A stretch of DNA of 35,678 nucleotides from Gemmatimonadota bacterium (GCA_025362095.1 JANYIJ010000071.1:1-35678), one strand, 5' to 3'. Positions 15,718-26,223 are shown, counted from the stretch's first letter. Numbers and translations: made by a program. Notes: generated by a model from the letters alone, not told the origin.

Positions 15718-16964
15718 TAAATCACCAGCGTGTCCGCCTTGCCCCTCCCCTCTCCCGAAATCCGAATCTCAATCCCCACCGCAATCCAACAAGCGAGCAA
15801 GAACGACCCCCCATACGAAAAGAACGGCAACGGAATACCAGTGATCGGCATGAGATTCAGCGTCATTCCCACATTCACCAGCACATGGACAAACCACGTG
15901 CTCACCAACCCAAACGCCACCAAGCTGGAAAACGAATCTGTCGCTCGACCTGCAACCCGCACACACCTCATGAACAACCAAAGAAAGAGCAGCAGCGCGA
16001 TCGTAACTCCAACGAAGCCGAGCTCCTCACCCACCACCGGAAAAATAAAATCCGTATGCTGCGCCGGCAGAAACGCGAGTCTCTTTTGCGTCCCCATCGT
16101 AAATCCTTTTCCGAGCCATCCTCCCGATCCAATCGCCACCTGCGACTGAATCACGTGATATCCTGATCGCAGCGGATCTGATCCCGGATCCAAAAACACC
16201 AGCAGCCTTCGCTGCTGATATGGATTCAGCCGTTCCCACACCAGAGGCGCTACAACGCCCATCGCTACGTTCGCAACCACCACGAACACTCCCTCTGCGA
16301 TGTACGGGCGATACCACACCACCAGTGCGATCAATATCAGAAACCACGCACCCCAGATTGTCGTGTTCACGGCGAGCACCAGACTGATTCCAGGGCTGGC
16401 AGCAAGCATCAGCAGCTGCCATGAACATCCGCTCCAGAACAGCATCGCGAAAAAGATGCCGATGAAAACGAGACCGGTTCCCAAATCCGGCTGGAGCATG
16501 ATCAGAATCCAGGGCACTCCAACTACCAACGCGGGCTGCCACAAATCGAGCAGTGACTTCGGCGCATCTCTTCTCGCGGAGAGGACCTTCGCCAGCATCA
16601 GCACCACCACGATCTTGGCGAGCTCCGACGGCTGTCCGAGCCGGAATCCACCGATCATCAGCCAGCTCTTGGTGCTCGCGCCGGTGCCGAATCCCTTTCC
16701 AATGAACACGAGGAGCAAGAGCACGACGCACGTGATCGCGTACACCGGCGGCGTGATGAAATCGAGCATGCGCACCGACGCGCGGCTCGCGATGTAGGCG
16801 GCGCCGAGGCCCATCGCCAGCCACAACAGCTGCCGGTGCCAGAGCGAGGTTACACGCGTGAGGACATCCGTCTGGCCCGCCGAATACACCATCGCGAGGC
16901 CGAACAGCGAAAGCGTGAGTGCCAGCGCGAGCAGCGTAAAATCCGGAATGAGGCGCTGCTTCAC
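15717..16964 (-). CDS. rodA: RodA, SEDS-family peptidoglycan glycosyltransferase
   Basis: RodA polymerises lipid II into glycan strands for side-wall growth, together with the class B PBP encoded just upstream. The 415-residue inner-membrane protein has about ten transmembrane segments. SEDS landmarks are visible: GLAMVYSAG in the first helix, LDLWQPALVVGVPWILIMLQ followed by PDLGTGLVF in the middle, a large periplasmic loop around PGSDPLRSGYHVIQSQVAIG and FLPAQHTDFIFPVVGEELGF, and ending MPITGIPLPFFSYGGS. The start is GTG 16964 overlapping the mrdA TAG (TAGTG). The stop codon abuts the inverted-repeat arm of the cassette. FtsW is the alternative, but the mre-mrdA context supports RodA. Confidence 0.95.
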   Translation of the reverse strand: MKQRLIPDFTLLALALTLSLFGLAMVYSAGQTDVLTRVTSLWHRQLLWLAMGLGAAYIASRASVRMLDFITPPVYAITCVVLLLLVFIGKGFGTGASTKSWLMIGGFRLGQPSELAKIVVVLMLAKVLSARRDAPKSLLDLWQPALVVGVPWILIMLQPDLGTGLVFIGIFFAMLFWSGCSWQLLMLAASPGISLVLAVNTTIWGAWFLILIALVVWYRPYIAEGVFVVVANVAMGVVAPLVWERLNPYQQRRLLVFLDPGSDPLRSGYHVIQSQVAIGSGGWLGKGFTMGTQKRLAFLPAQHTDFIFPVVGEELGFVGVTIALLLFLWLFMRCVRVAGRATDSFSSLVAFGLVSTWFVHVLVNVGMTLNLMPITGIPLPFFSYGGSFLLACWIAVGIEIRISGEGRGKADTLVI

Positions 16965-18748
16965 TAGTTCCCTTCGGTGATGAACGCCTGCTTCGTCGCA
17001 GCCTTAAGGAAGTGCTCGATGATCTTCGCGGCAATCGGCGCGGAGCGTGTGCCATGCCCGCCGAACTCGATCATCACGGCGACGACGATCTTCGGATTGT
17101 CAGCGGGCGCGAAGCCGACGAACCACGCATGGTCGGGCCTGTGCTCGGCCTCGGTACCGTTCTGCGCCGTGCCCGTCTTCCCCGCCATCGTGAGCCCCTC
17201 GATCCGTGATGCAGCCGCCGTGCCATGGCTCACCACGCCGGCGAGTGCCGCACGGATTCCCGCCATGTTCGCGCTGTCGAGCTCGAAGAGCTTCTCCTTC
17301 TCCGATAGTCCGCGCACGACCTGCGGGTGCGCAGCGTTTCCGTCCGTCGCGAGGGCAGAATAGAACCGCGCCATGTTCACCACGGTCTGCGAGTTCTCAC
17401 CCTGCCCGATCGCCATGTTCATAGAAACAGCCGGACTCCAGCCGCGCACACCGTATCGCTTGTTGAAATAGTCGTTCGCGGGTGCGGTCGGAAAATTCGG
17501 CTTCGTCTCGTTCGGCAGGTCGATGCCCGACCGTTCCGCCGAACCGATCGCCACGCCGCCCGCGACGAGGCGGGTGATGCCGAGCTTTAGCCCCAGCTGA
17601 TAGAAATAGACGTCGCACGATTGCTCGATCGCCTGCGCCAGCGTGAGCGAGCCGTGCCCCGTGTGCTTGTGGCACTTGAACGGACGGTTGCCATACGTGT
17701 AGCTCCCCGTGCAGGGGGCGGGCATGTGGTCCTCGAGCTTCACTACGCTGTCCTCGAGCGCCGTGATCGCGGTCGCGAGTTTCCACGTCGAGCCCGGCGG
17801 ATAGGTGCCTTGAATCGCCTTGTTGTACATCGGGCGCCGCTTGTCCGTGTTCAGCGAATCGAAATAGGCGCGCGATACTCCGCCAACAAAACGATTCGGA
17901 TCGAACGACGGCGCGCTGTGCAGAGCAAGCACTTCGCCGGACTTCGGTTCCAGCGCGACCACGGCGCCCTGAAGCGAATCGCCGAAGAGCTTGACGATGA
18001 ACTTCTGCAGGTCGAGATCGATGTTCGTGTACAACGGCGGCGCAGGCCGCGCGCTCAGGTCTTCGCGCGCGCCGGCCTCGCGCACAACTCTGCCGCGCAC
18101 GTCCACTTCGACAAACCGCACGCCTTCCTGTCCGCGCAGGCGCGCCTCGTAACGCTTCTCGATTCCGGTCTTCCCCACTTGCTGCCCCGGTTTGTATCCC
18201 ACGAAATCCTTCGACCCGAGTTCGGTCTCGTTGATTTCGCCCGTATATCCGACCAGCGCCGCGACGGCAGGTCCATCGGGATAGTAGCGCTTGGGTGCTG
18301 CCTGAATGATCAGCCCCGGGAACTCCACCCGATGCTCCTCGAGCACCGAGACGAGATCGAACGACGCATCGCCGAAAATCACGGCGGGCCGGTTCGGCGT
18401 GCGGCGATAGCGCTTCACCACTGCGTCGGCCTGTTCGTCACTCAGCTGAATGGTCCCGCTCAGCCGCGCGAGCGCGGCGCGCAGCGAGTCCTCGCCCGGC
18501 GCGAGCAGCGACACCGTGTATCCCGGAATATTCTCCGCAATGATCTCACCCCTACGATCGTAGATCTGTCCGCGGGGCGCCGGAATAGGAACTTCACGAA
18601 GGCGGTTCTTCTCTGAGGCGAGAGCGTACTGCGAATGTTGCAGCACCTGCGCGCGGAAGAACGACCCGATCAGAAAGACAATCGTGAGAAAAAGCATCCC
18701 CGACGCGACGCGCGCGCGGCGTTGCACATCGTTCGGGTGAAAGTTCAT
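16964..18748 (-). CDS. mrdA: penicillin-binding protein 2 (class B transpeptidase)
   Basis: PBP2 cross-links peptidoglycan in the elongasome. The 594-residue protein has a short cytoplasmic tail and one signal-anchor (residues about 17-35). The pedestal domain begins at APRGQIYDRRGEIIAEN. The transpeptidase domain has S320-T-W-K323 (YPPGSTWK), SCD at 377-379 as the SxN-equivalent, and KTG at 524-526 (MAGKTGTAQNG). C346 and C359 sit in a loop with several His residues (CHKHTGHG) that in some PBP2 proteins binds zinc; that is an inference. It lies 24 nt after mreD and overlaps rodA, its functional partner. Confidence 0.95.
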   Translation of the reverse strand: MNFHPNDVQRRARVASGMLFLTIVFLIGSFFRAQVLQHSQYALASEKNRLREVPIPAPRGQIYDRRGEIIAENIPGYTVSLLAPGEDSLRAALARLSGTIQLSDEQADAVVKRYRRTPNRPAVIFGDASFDLVSVLEEHRVEFPGLIIQAAPKRYYPDGPAVAALVGYTGEINETELGSKDFVGYKPGQQVGKTGIEKRYEARLRGQEGVRFVEVDVRGRVVREAGAREDLSARPAPPLYTNIDLDLQKFIVKLFGDSLQGAVVALEPKSGEVLALHSAPSFDPNRFVGGVSRAYFDSLNTDKRRPMYNKAIQGTYPPGSTWKLATAITALEDSVVKLEDHMPAPCTGSYTYGNRPFKCHKHTGHGSLTLAQAIEQSCDVYFYQLGLKLGITRLVAGGVAIGSAERSGIDLPNETKPNFPTAPANDYFNKRYGVRGWSPAVSMNMAIGQGENSQTVVNMARFYSALATDGNAAHPQVVRGLSEKEKLFELDSANMAGIRAALAGVVSHGTAAASRIEGLTMAGKTGTAQNGTEAEHRPDHAWFVGFAPADNPKIVVAVMIEFGGHGTRSAPIAAKIIEHFLKAATKQAFITEGN

Positions 18749-18772
18749 AGCGTCCTAATCATTGAGTGCTCA

Positions 18773-19258
18773 TCAGCGAGGCGCCCCGAGCACGGGTCTC
18801 ACCGTGAGGAGCACGACCAGCCCTGCGACCGCCGTAGCCGCCGCTGCGAGTGGAGACCAGAGCAGTGCCTGCACGAGAAGATCCGTACCCTGAAGACGAT
18901 GCTCGGCAAGCAGGAAGATCGAGTCGAACGCCCACTTGCCGGCGAAAATAAAAATCCCGTTGAGTGCGATGTTGTCCGCGAAGAACGCCGCCTTCAGCCA
19001 GCTCGCCCCGAATCCGGCAATCGTCATCGCGAGCGCGCCCGCGCCGAACGCCTCAGGCGTGAGCGAATCCGCGAGAATTCCGAGCGCGAATCCGGCGAGC
19101 GCCGCAACTCCCGGTCTCGTGCGCACCGCCACGAGCAGCAGCGCGATCACGAGAAAGTCGATCGACGCCCGCCAAGCGAGCACCGGCCGCAGAGTGAACT
19201 GGAGCACGACCAGCAGCAGGAAGACGATCGTGAGCCACAGCGCGCGCGTGAAGCTCAC
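18773..19258 (-). CDS. mreD: rod shape-determining protein MreD
   Basis: MreD is a small integral membrane protein of the elongasome. The 161-residue product is almost entirely hydrophobic, with about five transmembrane segments. LQFTLRPVLAWRASIDFLVI followed by ALLLVAVRTRPGVAALAGFA and LGILADSLTPEAFGA is the recognisable MreD pattern. The GTG start at 19258 overlaps the mreC stop (GTGA). Assignment relies on both the pattern and the position between mreC and mrdA. Confidence 0.9.
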   Translation of the reverse strand: MSFTRALWLTIVFLLLVVLQFTLRPVLAWRASIDFLVIALLLVAVRTRPGVAALAGFALGILADSLTPEAFGAGALAMTIAGFGASWLKAAFFADNIALNGIFIFAGKWAFDSIFLLAEHRLQGTDLLVQALLWSPLAAAATAVAGLVVLLTVRPVLGAPR

Positions 19259-20220
19259 GGGATCTTCCTCGGCGGCACCTTCAGCGCGCTGTCGCGCCGC
19301 AGTGGCGTCTTGAGCGACGTGTCGCGCTTGGGGCGCAGTGAATCACCGGCTGCCACGAGCGCTTTCCGCGCCGAATCAACGTTCACCCCCGCGGACCAGA
19401 TGTTCTCTACGCCGGAGTGCACACGCTCGGGAGTGAGAATGAACACGGAGGAAATATCCGAAATGCTGACCGTAGGCCGCACGAGATAGCTCTTCGCAAA
19501 GCCCTCTGTCGTCTTGATTTCCGAGACGACGACGCCGATCGGGATGCCGCGTGGGTACACGCCGCCGAGGCCGGAGCTCACGATCGCAGTTCCCGCTTTC
19601 AGCGGGGAGCGAAGTGGCACACTGTGAAGCTCCATAAAGTATTTCGACGCGCCTTCTCCGCGATGTCCCGTCACGATTCCAAATGCGCTGCCGTCCGCAG
19701 CCATCGCGCTCACGCGAAAATCAGAATGCGGCCAGAAGATCGCGAGCGAGAGCGTTTTGTCCGCGCGAACGATTTCTCCAACGAGCCCCTCGGCCGTCAC
19801 CACGGGGGATTCGGCAACTACGCCGGCATCCTTTCCCGCGGAGAGTGTGAAGGTGAAGTCATCGCCGAGCCCCCGCCCTTGCAGCGCTTCGGCGGGAATG
19901 AATCCCCACTTCAGCGCCGATCCGAGGCCCAGCAGCTTCCGCAGGCGTTCGTTCTCTTCTTCGACGCCAGTCAGGCGCTGTGAGCGCAGCGAGACACTGT
20001 CAACAATCCTGAGCGCCGTGTCGTGCGAGAGAAACGCGCGACGCGCGAGTTCCGCCTTCACCTGCATCGACGCGAGGGGCCGCACGAGTGTCGCCCGGAG
20101 CGTCGCTGCGGCGCCGCTGCGCGCCGACGTGGGGAGGATCAAGCAGACGAGGGCGGCGATTCCGCACGCCGCCGCCAGGACGAGATCGACTGTGGGATTG
20201 GTCCGCGCGGGTCGCCGCAC
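19255..20220 (-). CDS. mreC: rod shape-determining protein MreC
   Basis: MreC is a periplasmic scaffold that links MreB to PBP2/RodA. The 321-residue protein has an N-terminal membrane anchor (about residues 12-30), a coiled coil (about 75-97, VEEENERLRKLLGLG) and the two beta domains typical of MreC, with GLVGEIVRADKTLSLAIFWP and SSGLGGVYPRGIPIGVV. Residues after about 285 are extra: a Lys/Arg/Pro-rich tail (LRPKRDTSLKTPLRRDSALK), expected in the periplasm and not part of the core fold. The gene lies 25 nt after mreB and overlaps mreD. Confidence 0.94.
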   Translation of the reverse strand: MRRPARTNPTVDLVLAAACGIAALVCLILPTSARSGAAATLRATLVRPLASMQVKAELARRAFLSHDTALRIVDSVSLRSQRLTGVEEENERLRKLLGLGSALKWGFIPAEALQGRGLGDDFTFTLSAGKDAGVVAESPVVTAEGLVGEIVRADKTLSLAIFWPHSDFRVSAMAADGSAFGIVTGHRGEGASKYFMELHSVPLRSPLKAGTAIVSSGLGGVYPRGIPIGVVVSEIKTTEGFAKSYLVRPTVSISDISSVFILTPERVHSGVENIWSAGVNVDSARKALVAAGDSLRPKRDTSLKTPLRRDSALKVPPRKIP

Positions 20221-20245
20221 GCTGATCTAGCGGCTCAGAGGTTTT

Positions 20246-21283
<1,038 letters not shown>

Positions 21284-21414
21284 TTCGATATGGACTCTTG
21301 CGGTCGCTCGTCTTGCGAGCGGAACGGGAGTGAGGGCTCAACTATAGAGGAACGACTGGAATCTAGGGTTGGTCACTCTCGCCAGCAACGCCCCAACCGC
21401 CGATGGGAGATGGT

Positions 21415-21506
21415 ACTACGGCGAATGGCGAGTCGTCATTAGCGAGAGCGTGGCAACTGGCGAGTGGCCACGCTCTCGCCAATGACCACTCGCCATTCGC
21501 CGAAGT
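21415..21506. repeat. 92-bp palindromic repeat, copy A, after the ald stop codon
   Basis: Arms 21415-21454 and 21467-21506 (40 nt each) pair with three mismatches around a 12-nt loop. The consensus core is ACTACGGCGAATGGCGAGTC then GAGAGCGTGGC. The right arm differs from that of the copy at 26649-26770 at only 3 of 40 positions. It starts 5 nt after the ald stop codon. No T run follows on the minus strand, so if it terminates transcription it does so without a typical U-tract. Confidence 0.92.
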
Positions 21507-21511
21507 TCCGT

Positions 21512-22627
21512 CTATTTGACGAATGTGGAAGGCTCATGAAATGCCATCCCAAACGCCTCCGCAACTCCTCGGTACGTGACTTTGCCGTCAACGACATTCA
21601 GCCCCTTCAACAGCGCCGGCGATTCCGCGAGAGCCTTCTTCCATCCCTTATTCGCCAGCGTCAGCGCATAGGGGAACGTCGCATTGGTCAGCGCCAGCGT
21701 CGACGTGCGCGGCACTCCGCCGGGCATATTCGCGACGCCGTAGTGGATCACTTCATCCACCACGTACGTCGGGTTCTCATGCGTCGTCGCATGGATCGTC
21801 TCGACGCAGCCGCCCTGGTCGATCGCGACGTCCACGATCACGGAACCCGGACGCATGGTCTTGAGATCGCCCTTACGGATCAGCTTCGGCGCCACGGCGC
21901 CCGGGATCAGCACGCCGCCAATGACGAGGTCGGCGGTGGCGATCTGCTCGAGCACGTTGTGACGGTTCGAAAAGATCAGCTGGACGTTCGCGGGCATCAC
22001 ATCGCTCAGATAACGCAGACGCTCGAGGTTCGTGTCGAGAATCGTGACCTTAGCGCCCATGCCAGCCGCCATCTTCGCCGCGTTAATACCGACGATTCCG
22101 CCGCCGAGGATCACGACCTTAGCCGGGGGCACTCCGGGGACGCCGCCGAGCAGCACGCCGCGGCCGCCGTAGAGTTTCTCGAGGTATTTCGCGCCTTCCT
22201 GCACGGCCATGCGGCCGGCGACTTCGGACATCGGAACGAGCAGCGGCAGCTCACGATTGGCCGTCTCGACGGTCTCGTATGCGATGCACACGGCGCCGGA
22301 CGCCATGTGCGCCTTGGTGAGCTTCTCGTCCGCCGCGAAGTGGAAGTACGTGAAGATCGCCTGCCCCTTCTTCATGCGCGGCCACTCGGGAGCGATCGGC
22401 TCCTTCACCTTCATGATCATGTCCGCGTCGGCCCACGTGGCGTCGGCATTCGGCGCGATCTTGGCGCCGACGGCTGTGTATTGCTCGTCGGTGAAGCCGC
22501 TGCCGATTCCGGCGCCGGTTTCGACGAGAACGGAGTGGCCGGCAGCGACGAGCGCTTCTGCGCCGGCGGGAACGAGAGAGACGCGGTTCTCGTTGGTTTT
22601 GATTTCCTTCGGGATTCCGATTTTCAT
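21512..22627 (-). CDS. ald: alanine dehydrogenase
   Basis: Ald interconverts L-alanine and pyruvate plus ammonium with NAD. The 371-residue product begins MKIGIPKEIKTNENRVSL. The substrate/catalytic residues K75 (MKVKEP) and H96 (YFHFA) fall at the same positions as in the characterised enzymes. The Rossmann motif is VILGGGIVGINAAK, and VDVAIDQGGC puts the conserved Asp at 270. Length matches the family exactly. The ATG at 22627 is preferred; 33 extra in-frame residues upstream are not Ald-like. It is the last gene of the rpsO-pnp-M16 unit, 41 nt after the M16 gene, and is followed by palindrome copy A. Confidence 0.96.
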   Translation of the reverse strand: MKIGIPKEIKTNENRVSLVPAGAEALVAAGHSVLVETGAGIGSGFTDEQYTAVGAKIAPNADATWADADMIMKVKEPIAPEWPRMKKGQAIFTYFHFAADEKLTKAHMASGAVCIAYETVETANRELPLLVPMSEVAGRMAVQEGAKYLEKLYGGRGVLLGGVPGVPPAKVVILGGGIVGINAAKMAAGMGAKVTILDTNLERLRYLSDVMPANVQLIFSNRHNVLEQIATADLVIGGVLIPGAVAPKLIRKGDLKTMRPGSVIVDVAIDQGGCVETIHATTHENPTYVVDEVIHYGVANMPGGVPRTSTLALTNATFPYALTLANKGWKKALAESPALLKGLNVVDGKVTYRGVAEAFGMAFHEPSTFVK

Positions 22628-22668
22628 GATTTCAACTCGATGCGGAGTGCGGATGAGGAATGCGGACG

Positions 22669-23910
22669 TTACTGCGGACCCAAGCTTACCAGCGTTTGTC
22701 GCTCGGGAGGAAAGAATTCCGCGCACACGGATTTCGTATCTTCGACCGTGATCGCGTCGATCTTGGCAAGCACTTCATCAATGGGGATGTACGGCTCGCC
22801 GAACAGTTCCACGCCGGCGGCGCGATACATGCGGCTCGAGACGCTCTCCATCGATAGCGTGATCTGCCCCTTCAGCTGCTGCTTCCCCATCTGCAGCTCG
22901 GCGTCGGCGATTCCTTCGCCCGCCACGCGCGCGAGTTCTTCGCGCACCGCCGCTATCGCCTGCTTCGCCGTTTCCGGCGCCGTCGCGACATACACGCCGT
23001 GGACTCCCGCGTGCACGTGGAAACTTTGGAATGTGTACACCGAGTACGCGAGCCCGAGCTCTTCGCGAATCCGCTGGAAGAGCCGCGAGCTCATGCCGCC
23101 GCCCAGCAGCGTGTCGATCAGCATGAGCGGATAGCGGCGCGGGTCGGCGTGCGGGACGGTCGAGGATCCAAACACCAGGTGCGTCTGCTGTGAGTCGCGC
23201 TCGATATGGCGTTCACTCGGCGGCGCGGTGAGAGGCGCGGGCACCGCGCGAGCAGCGACAGCGCCACCCGGAATGCCGCTCCAGCCGGCACGCTCGAGCT
23301 CGGCCAGCAGATCCTTATGCTCGATGTTGCCGCTCGCCGCGATAACGATCTGCGACGGGTGATACGCGCGGGAATGCAGCGCGCGCACCGTCTCGACTTT
23401 CATTGAGCCGACCGTCGCTCGCGTGCCGAGAATCGAATACCCGTACGGATGCGCGCCCCAGAGCGCCTCGTTGTGAAACTCAAAGACAATGTCGTCGGGA
23501 GAATCCTCGACCATCGCGATCTCCTCGAGCACGACCTTGCGCTCCAGGTCGAGATCCGCGGATCGCATGGAAGGCCGGAAGATTAAATCGGCGAGGACGT
23601 CCGCGGCCTGCGGCAGGTGCTCGTCGAGAACGCGCGCCTGAAAACAAGTGTGTTCCCGCGCTGTGTACGCGTCGAGCGAACCGCCGAGCGATTCGAGCGT
23701 CGACGCGATTTCTTTCGCACTGCGGTGCTTCGTGCCTTTGAACACGAGGTGCTCGAGCATGTGCGAGACACCCATCTCGCCAGGTTCTTCGTGCATCGAG
23801 GCCGCGCGAACCCAGGCGCCGATAGCGATCGACCGCACTCCCGGATATGGCTCCGAGAGTACGGTCAATCCATTCGGCAGAACCGTGCGTTCAACTCCCC
23901 GCTCTGACAC
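22669..23910 (-). CDS. M16-family zinc peptidase (processing-peptidase-like)
   Basis: The 413-residue protein has the inverted zinc motif HMLEH (H50, E53, H54, in SHMLEHLVFKGTKHRS) with the downstream Glu in VVLEEIAMVEDSPDD. A second, inactive-like half with a pattern typical of the pitrilysin/mitochondrial processing peptidase group (GGGMSSRLFQRIREELGLAY) follows. There is no signal peptide. Location next to pnp is common for this family in bacteria (as with Bacillus MlpA/YmxG). The substrate is unknown. Translation starts at GTG 23910, overlapping the pnp TAG (TAGTG). Confidence 0.93.
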   Translation of the reverse strand: MSERGVERTVLPNGLTVLSEPYPGVRSIAIGAWVRAASMHEEPGEMGVSHMLEHLVFKGTKHRSAKEIASTLESLGGSLDAYTAREHTCFQARVLDEHLPQAADVLADLIFRPSMRSADLDLERKVVLEEIAMVEDSPDDIVFEFHNEALWGAHPYGYSILGTRATVGSMKVETVRALHSRAYHPSQIVIAASGNIEHKDLLAELERAGWSGIPGGAVAARAVPAPLTAPPSERHIERDSQQTHLVFGSSTVPHADPRRYPLMLIDTLLGGGMSSRLFQRIREELGLAYSVYTFQSFHVHAGVHGVYVATAPETAKQAIAAVREELARVAGEGIADAELQMGKQQLKGQITLSMESVSSRMYRAAGVELFGEPYIPIDEVLAKIDAITVEDTKSVCAEFFPPERQTLVSLGPQ

Positions 23911-26159
23911 TACCGTCCGCGGCCGCCACGTCCGCCGCGACCACCGCGGTCGCCGCCTTCGCGACGCGGGCGCTCTTCGTGCGGCGCAGCCCCTTCGCCG
24001 GCGGCCGGTGCTGCGCCGTCGGAATACGCAGGTGCCTCGGCCGCCGCATCTGCGCCCGGCTTCGGAATCAGCGCCTTCATCGAGAGGCGCAGGCGTCCGC
24101 GTTCGTCACGCTCGATCACCTTCACCTTCACGCGATCGCCCTTCTTCACGACGTCTTCCGTCTTCTCCGTGCGGCCGTGTTGCAGCTCGGAGATGTGCAC
24201 CAGGCCTTCGGAGCCAGGCATGATTTCGACAAACGCGCCGAATGCCGTCGTGCTCTTGACCGGGCCTTCGTAGACCGCGCCGACTTCCGGCTCGACCGTG
24301 ATGGCCTGCACCATCTGCTTCGCGCGCTGCATCGAATCCTGACCGACGGCAGCGATCGTGACCAAGCCCGTGTCGTCGACCGTGATCTCCGCGCCGCTTT
24401 CTTCCTGAATGCCGCGGATGTTCTTGCCCTTGGGTCCGATCAGCTCACCGATCTTCTCCGGGTTGATCTGCACCGTGATGATGCGCGGCGCGTACGGCGA
24501 CATTTCCGGACGAACGGCCGGCAGCGCCTTGTCCATCTCGCCGAGGATGTGCAGGCGGCCTTCCTTGGCCTGATCCAGCGCCTCGGTCATGATCTTGAGA
24601 TCGAGCCCATCGATCTTGATGTCCATTTGAATCGACGTGATGCCGTCCTTCGTGCCCGCGACCTTGAAGTCCATGTCGCCGAGATGATCTTCGGTGCCGA
24701 GAATGTCGGTGAGGATCGCGTACTTTTTGCCTTCCTTGATCAGGCCCATCGCTACGCCGGCCACCGCGCCCTTCAGCGGGATGCCCGCGTCGAAGCACGA
24801 GAGCGATCCACCGCACACCGACGCCATCGAGCTCGATCCGTTCGACTCGAGCACGTCGGACACGATGCGAATCGTGTACGGGAATTCCGCGAAGGGCGGC
24901 AGCACGGCCTGAATCGCGCGTTCTGCGAGATTGCCGTGGCCGATTTCGCGGCGGCTGGTGCCGCGCATCGGGCGCACTTCACCGGTGGAGAACGGCGGGA
25001 AGTTGTAGTGGAGCATGAACGACTTTGTGGTCTCGCCCTTTTCATCGATCGAGTCCATGCGCTGGACGTCGTTCGCGGTGCCGAGCGTCGCGGCGACGAG
25101 CGCCTGCGTCTGTCCACGCGTGAAGAGCACGGAGCCGTGCGCGCGCGGAAGAAGACCTGTGTCGATGGAGATGGCGCGCACTTCGTTCGGCTTGCGGCCG
25201 TCGACGCGGAGACCGCTGTCGAGAACCTGGGCGCGAAGCGTGCTGTATTCGATGTCTCCGAGCACCGAGCCGATGTGGCCGTGCTGCTCGGGCGGCAGTT
25301 CGAGCTTGAGCTTGGCCTTCACTTCTTCCTTCACGCGCTCGACGGCCTGCACGCGCGTCTGCTTGTCTTTCTGGTTGATCGCCGCGAGGACGAGATCTTT
25401 CGCCTCGGCGTTCACGCGATCGACGATGTCGGACGGGGTCTCGGCCTTCTTCCACGCCATTTTATCTGCGCGGCCCTTGGCGAGCAGTTCTTCCTGCATC
25501 GCGATCAGTTCCTTGATGCCGCGCTGCGCAATGCCGAGCGCCTCGACGACGTCGCCTTCGGAGATTTCGTTGGCGCCGCCCTCGACCATCATGATCGAGT
25601 CCTGCGAGCCGGCGACGACGAGATCCATATCCGAGAACTGGAGTGCCTGAAACGTGGGGTTGAGCACCCACGCCGGCTTCGCGCCCTCTTCCGTTGAGAC
25701 GCGGCCGACGCGAACGCCGGCGATCGGCGCCGCGAACGGAATGCGCGAGACGTTCAGCGCGAACGAAGTGGCGACGAGCGCGAGCACGTCGGCTTTGTTC
25801 TCTTGATCTGCGGAGATGACATAGAGGAAGACCTGCACTTCGTTCTTGAATCCTTCCGGAAACAGCGGACGGATCGAGCGGTCGATGATGCGGCAGGAGA
25901 GGATTTCTTCATCGCGCGGACGGCCTTCGCGCTTGATGAAGCCACCCGGGATTTTGCCGGCAGCGTAGGTCTTCTCTTTGTACTCGACGGTGAGCGGGAA
26001 GAACGGCAGCGTGGATTCCTTGTCACTCACCGTGACGGCCGCGAGCACCATCGTGTCGCCGAACTGAACGAGGCAGGAACCGGCGGCCTGCTTGGCCATG
26101 CGGCCCGTCTCGATGATCAGTGGACGTCCTGCGAAGGTGCGTTCGATGCGATGCATCAT
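23910..26159 (-). CDS. pnp: polyribonucleotide nucleotidyltransferase (PNPase)
   Basis: PNPase degrades RNA 3' to 5' phosphorolytically and is a core component of RNA turnover. The 749-residue protein has two RNase PH domains with an all-alpha linker. The second has SNGSSSMASVCGGSLSCFDA and the catalytic-site stretch DILGTEDHLGDMDFKVAGT. A KH domain (about 555-615, VQINPEKIGELIGPKGKNIR) and an S1 domain (about 622-692, TTAFGAFVEIMPGSEGLVHI) follow. The tail of about 55 residues is Ala/Glu/Pro-rich and ends in RGG repeats (DRGGRGGRGGRGR), a possible extra RNA-binding element. It lies 86 nt downstream of rpsO, the classic arrangement, with a strong hairpin between them. Confidence 0.97.
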   Translation of the reverse strand: MMHRIERTFAGRPLIIETGRMAKQAAGSCLVQFGDTMVLAAVTVSDKESTLPFFPLTVEYKEKTYAAGKIPGGFIKREGRPRDEEILSCRIIDRSIRPLFPEGFKNEVQVFLYVISADQENKADVLALVATSFALNVSRIPFAAPIAGVRVGRVSTEEGAKPAWVLNPTFQALQFSDMDLVVAGSQDSIMMVEGGANEISEGDVVEALGIAQRGIKELIAMQEELLAKGRADKMAWKKAETPSDIVDRVNAEAKDLVLAAINQKDKQTRVQAVERVKEEVKAKLKLELPPEQHGHIGSVLGDIEYSTLRAQVLDSGLRVDGRKPNEVRAISIDTGLLPRAHGSVLFTRGQTQALVAATLGTANDVQRMDSIDEKGETTKSFMLHYNFPPFSTGEVRPMRGTSRREIGHGNLAERAIQAVLPPFAEFPYTIRIVSDVLESNGSSSMASVCGGSLSCFDAGIPLKGAVAGVAMGLIKEGKKYAILTDILGTEDHLGDMDFKVAGTKDGITSIQMDIKIDGLDLKIMTEALDQAKEGRLHILGEMDKALPAVRPEMSPYAPRIITVQINPEKIGELIGPKGKNIRGIQEESGAEITVDDTGLVTIAAVGQDSMQRAKQMVQAITVEPEVGAVYEGPVKSTTAFGAFVEIMPGSEGLVHISELQHGRTEKTEDVVKKGDRVKVKVIERDERGRLRLSMKALIPKPGADAAAEAPAYSDGAAPAAGEGAAPHEERPRREGGDRGGRGGRGGRGR

Positions 26160-26195
26160 ACTGGTTGTTTGAATTGCCTCAGTTGAAACACAAAA

Positions 26196-26223
26196 CGCGC
26201 GGGCCGCATTGTGCGTCCGCGCG
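26196..26223 (-). promoter_or_regulatory. rpsO-pnp intergenic hairpin
   Basis: CGCGCGG (26196-26202) pairs perfectly with CCGCGCG (26217-26223), and inside it CGCA/TGCG can pair around TTG. There is no T run after it. In enterobacteria the rpsO-pnp gap carries a terminator and an RNase III site through which PNPase controls its own mRNA; a similar role here is an inference from position. Confidence 0.6.

Noticed and set aside
15627-16166. Plus-strand frame beginning in the repeat arm
   Set aside because: It is mostly antisense to rodA, and its first residues (SPRSPLALAP) are just translated repeat arm. A matching SPRSPLALAP appears at the other arm on the opposite strand, which was useful as a sign of the inverted repeat but is not a protein.
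21341-21346. Promoter for mreB (TATAGT)
   Set aside because: The -10-like hexamer is good, but the bases 16-18 nt upstream do not resemble a -35, so it was noted under mreB and not listed as a feature.
23847-25697. Plus-strand open frame of about 615 codons
   Set aside because: It lies antisense to pnp, which is unmistakable. The translation has no recognisable motif and shows the Arg/His/Asp/Leu bias of a mirror frame.
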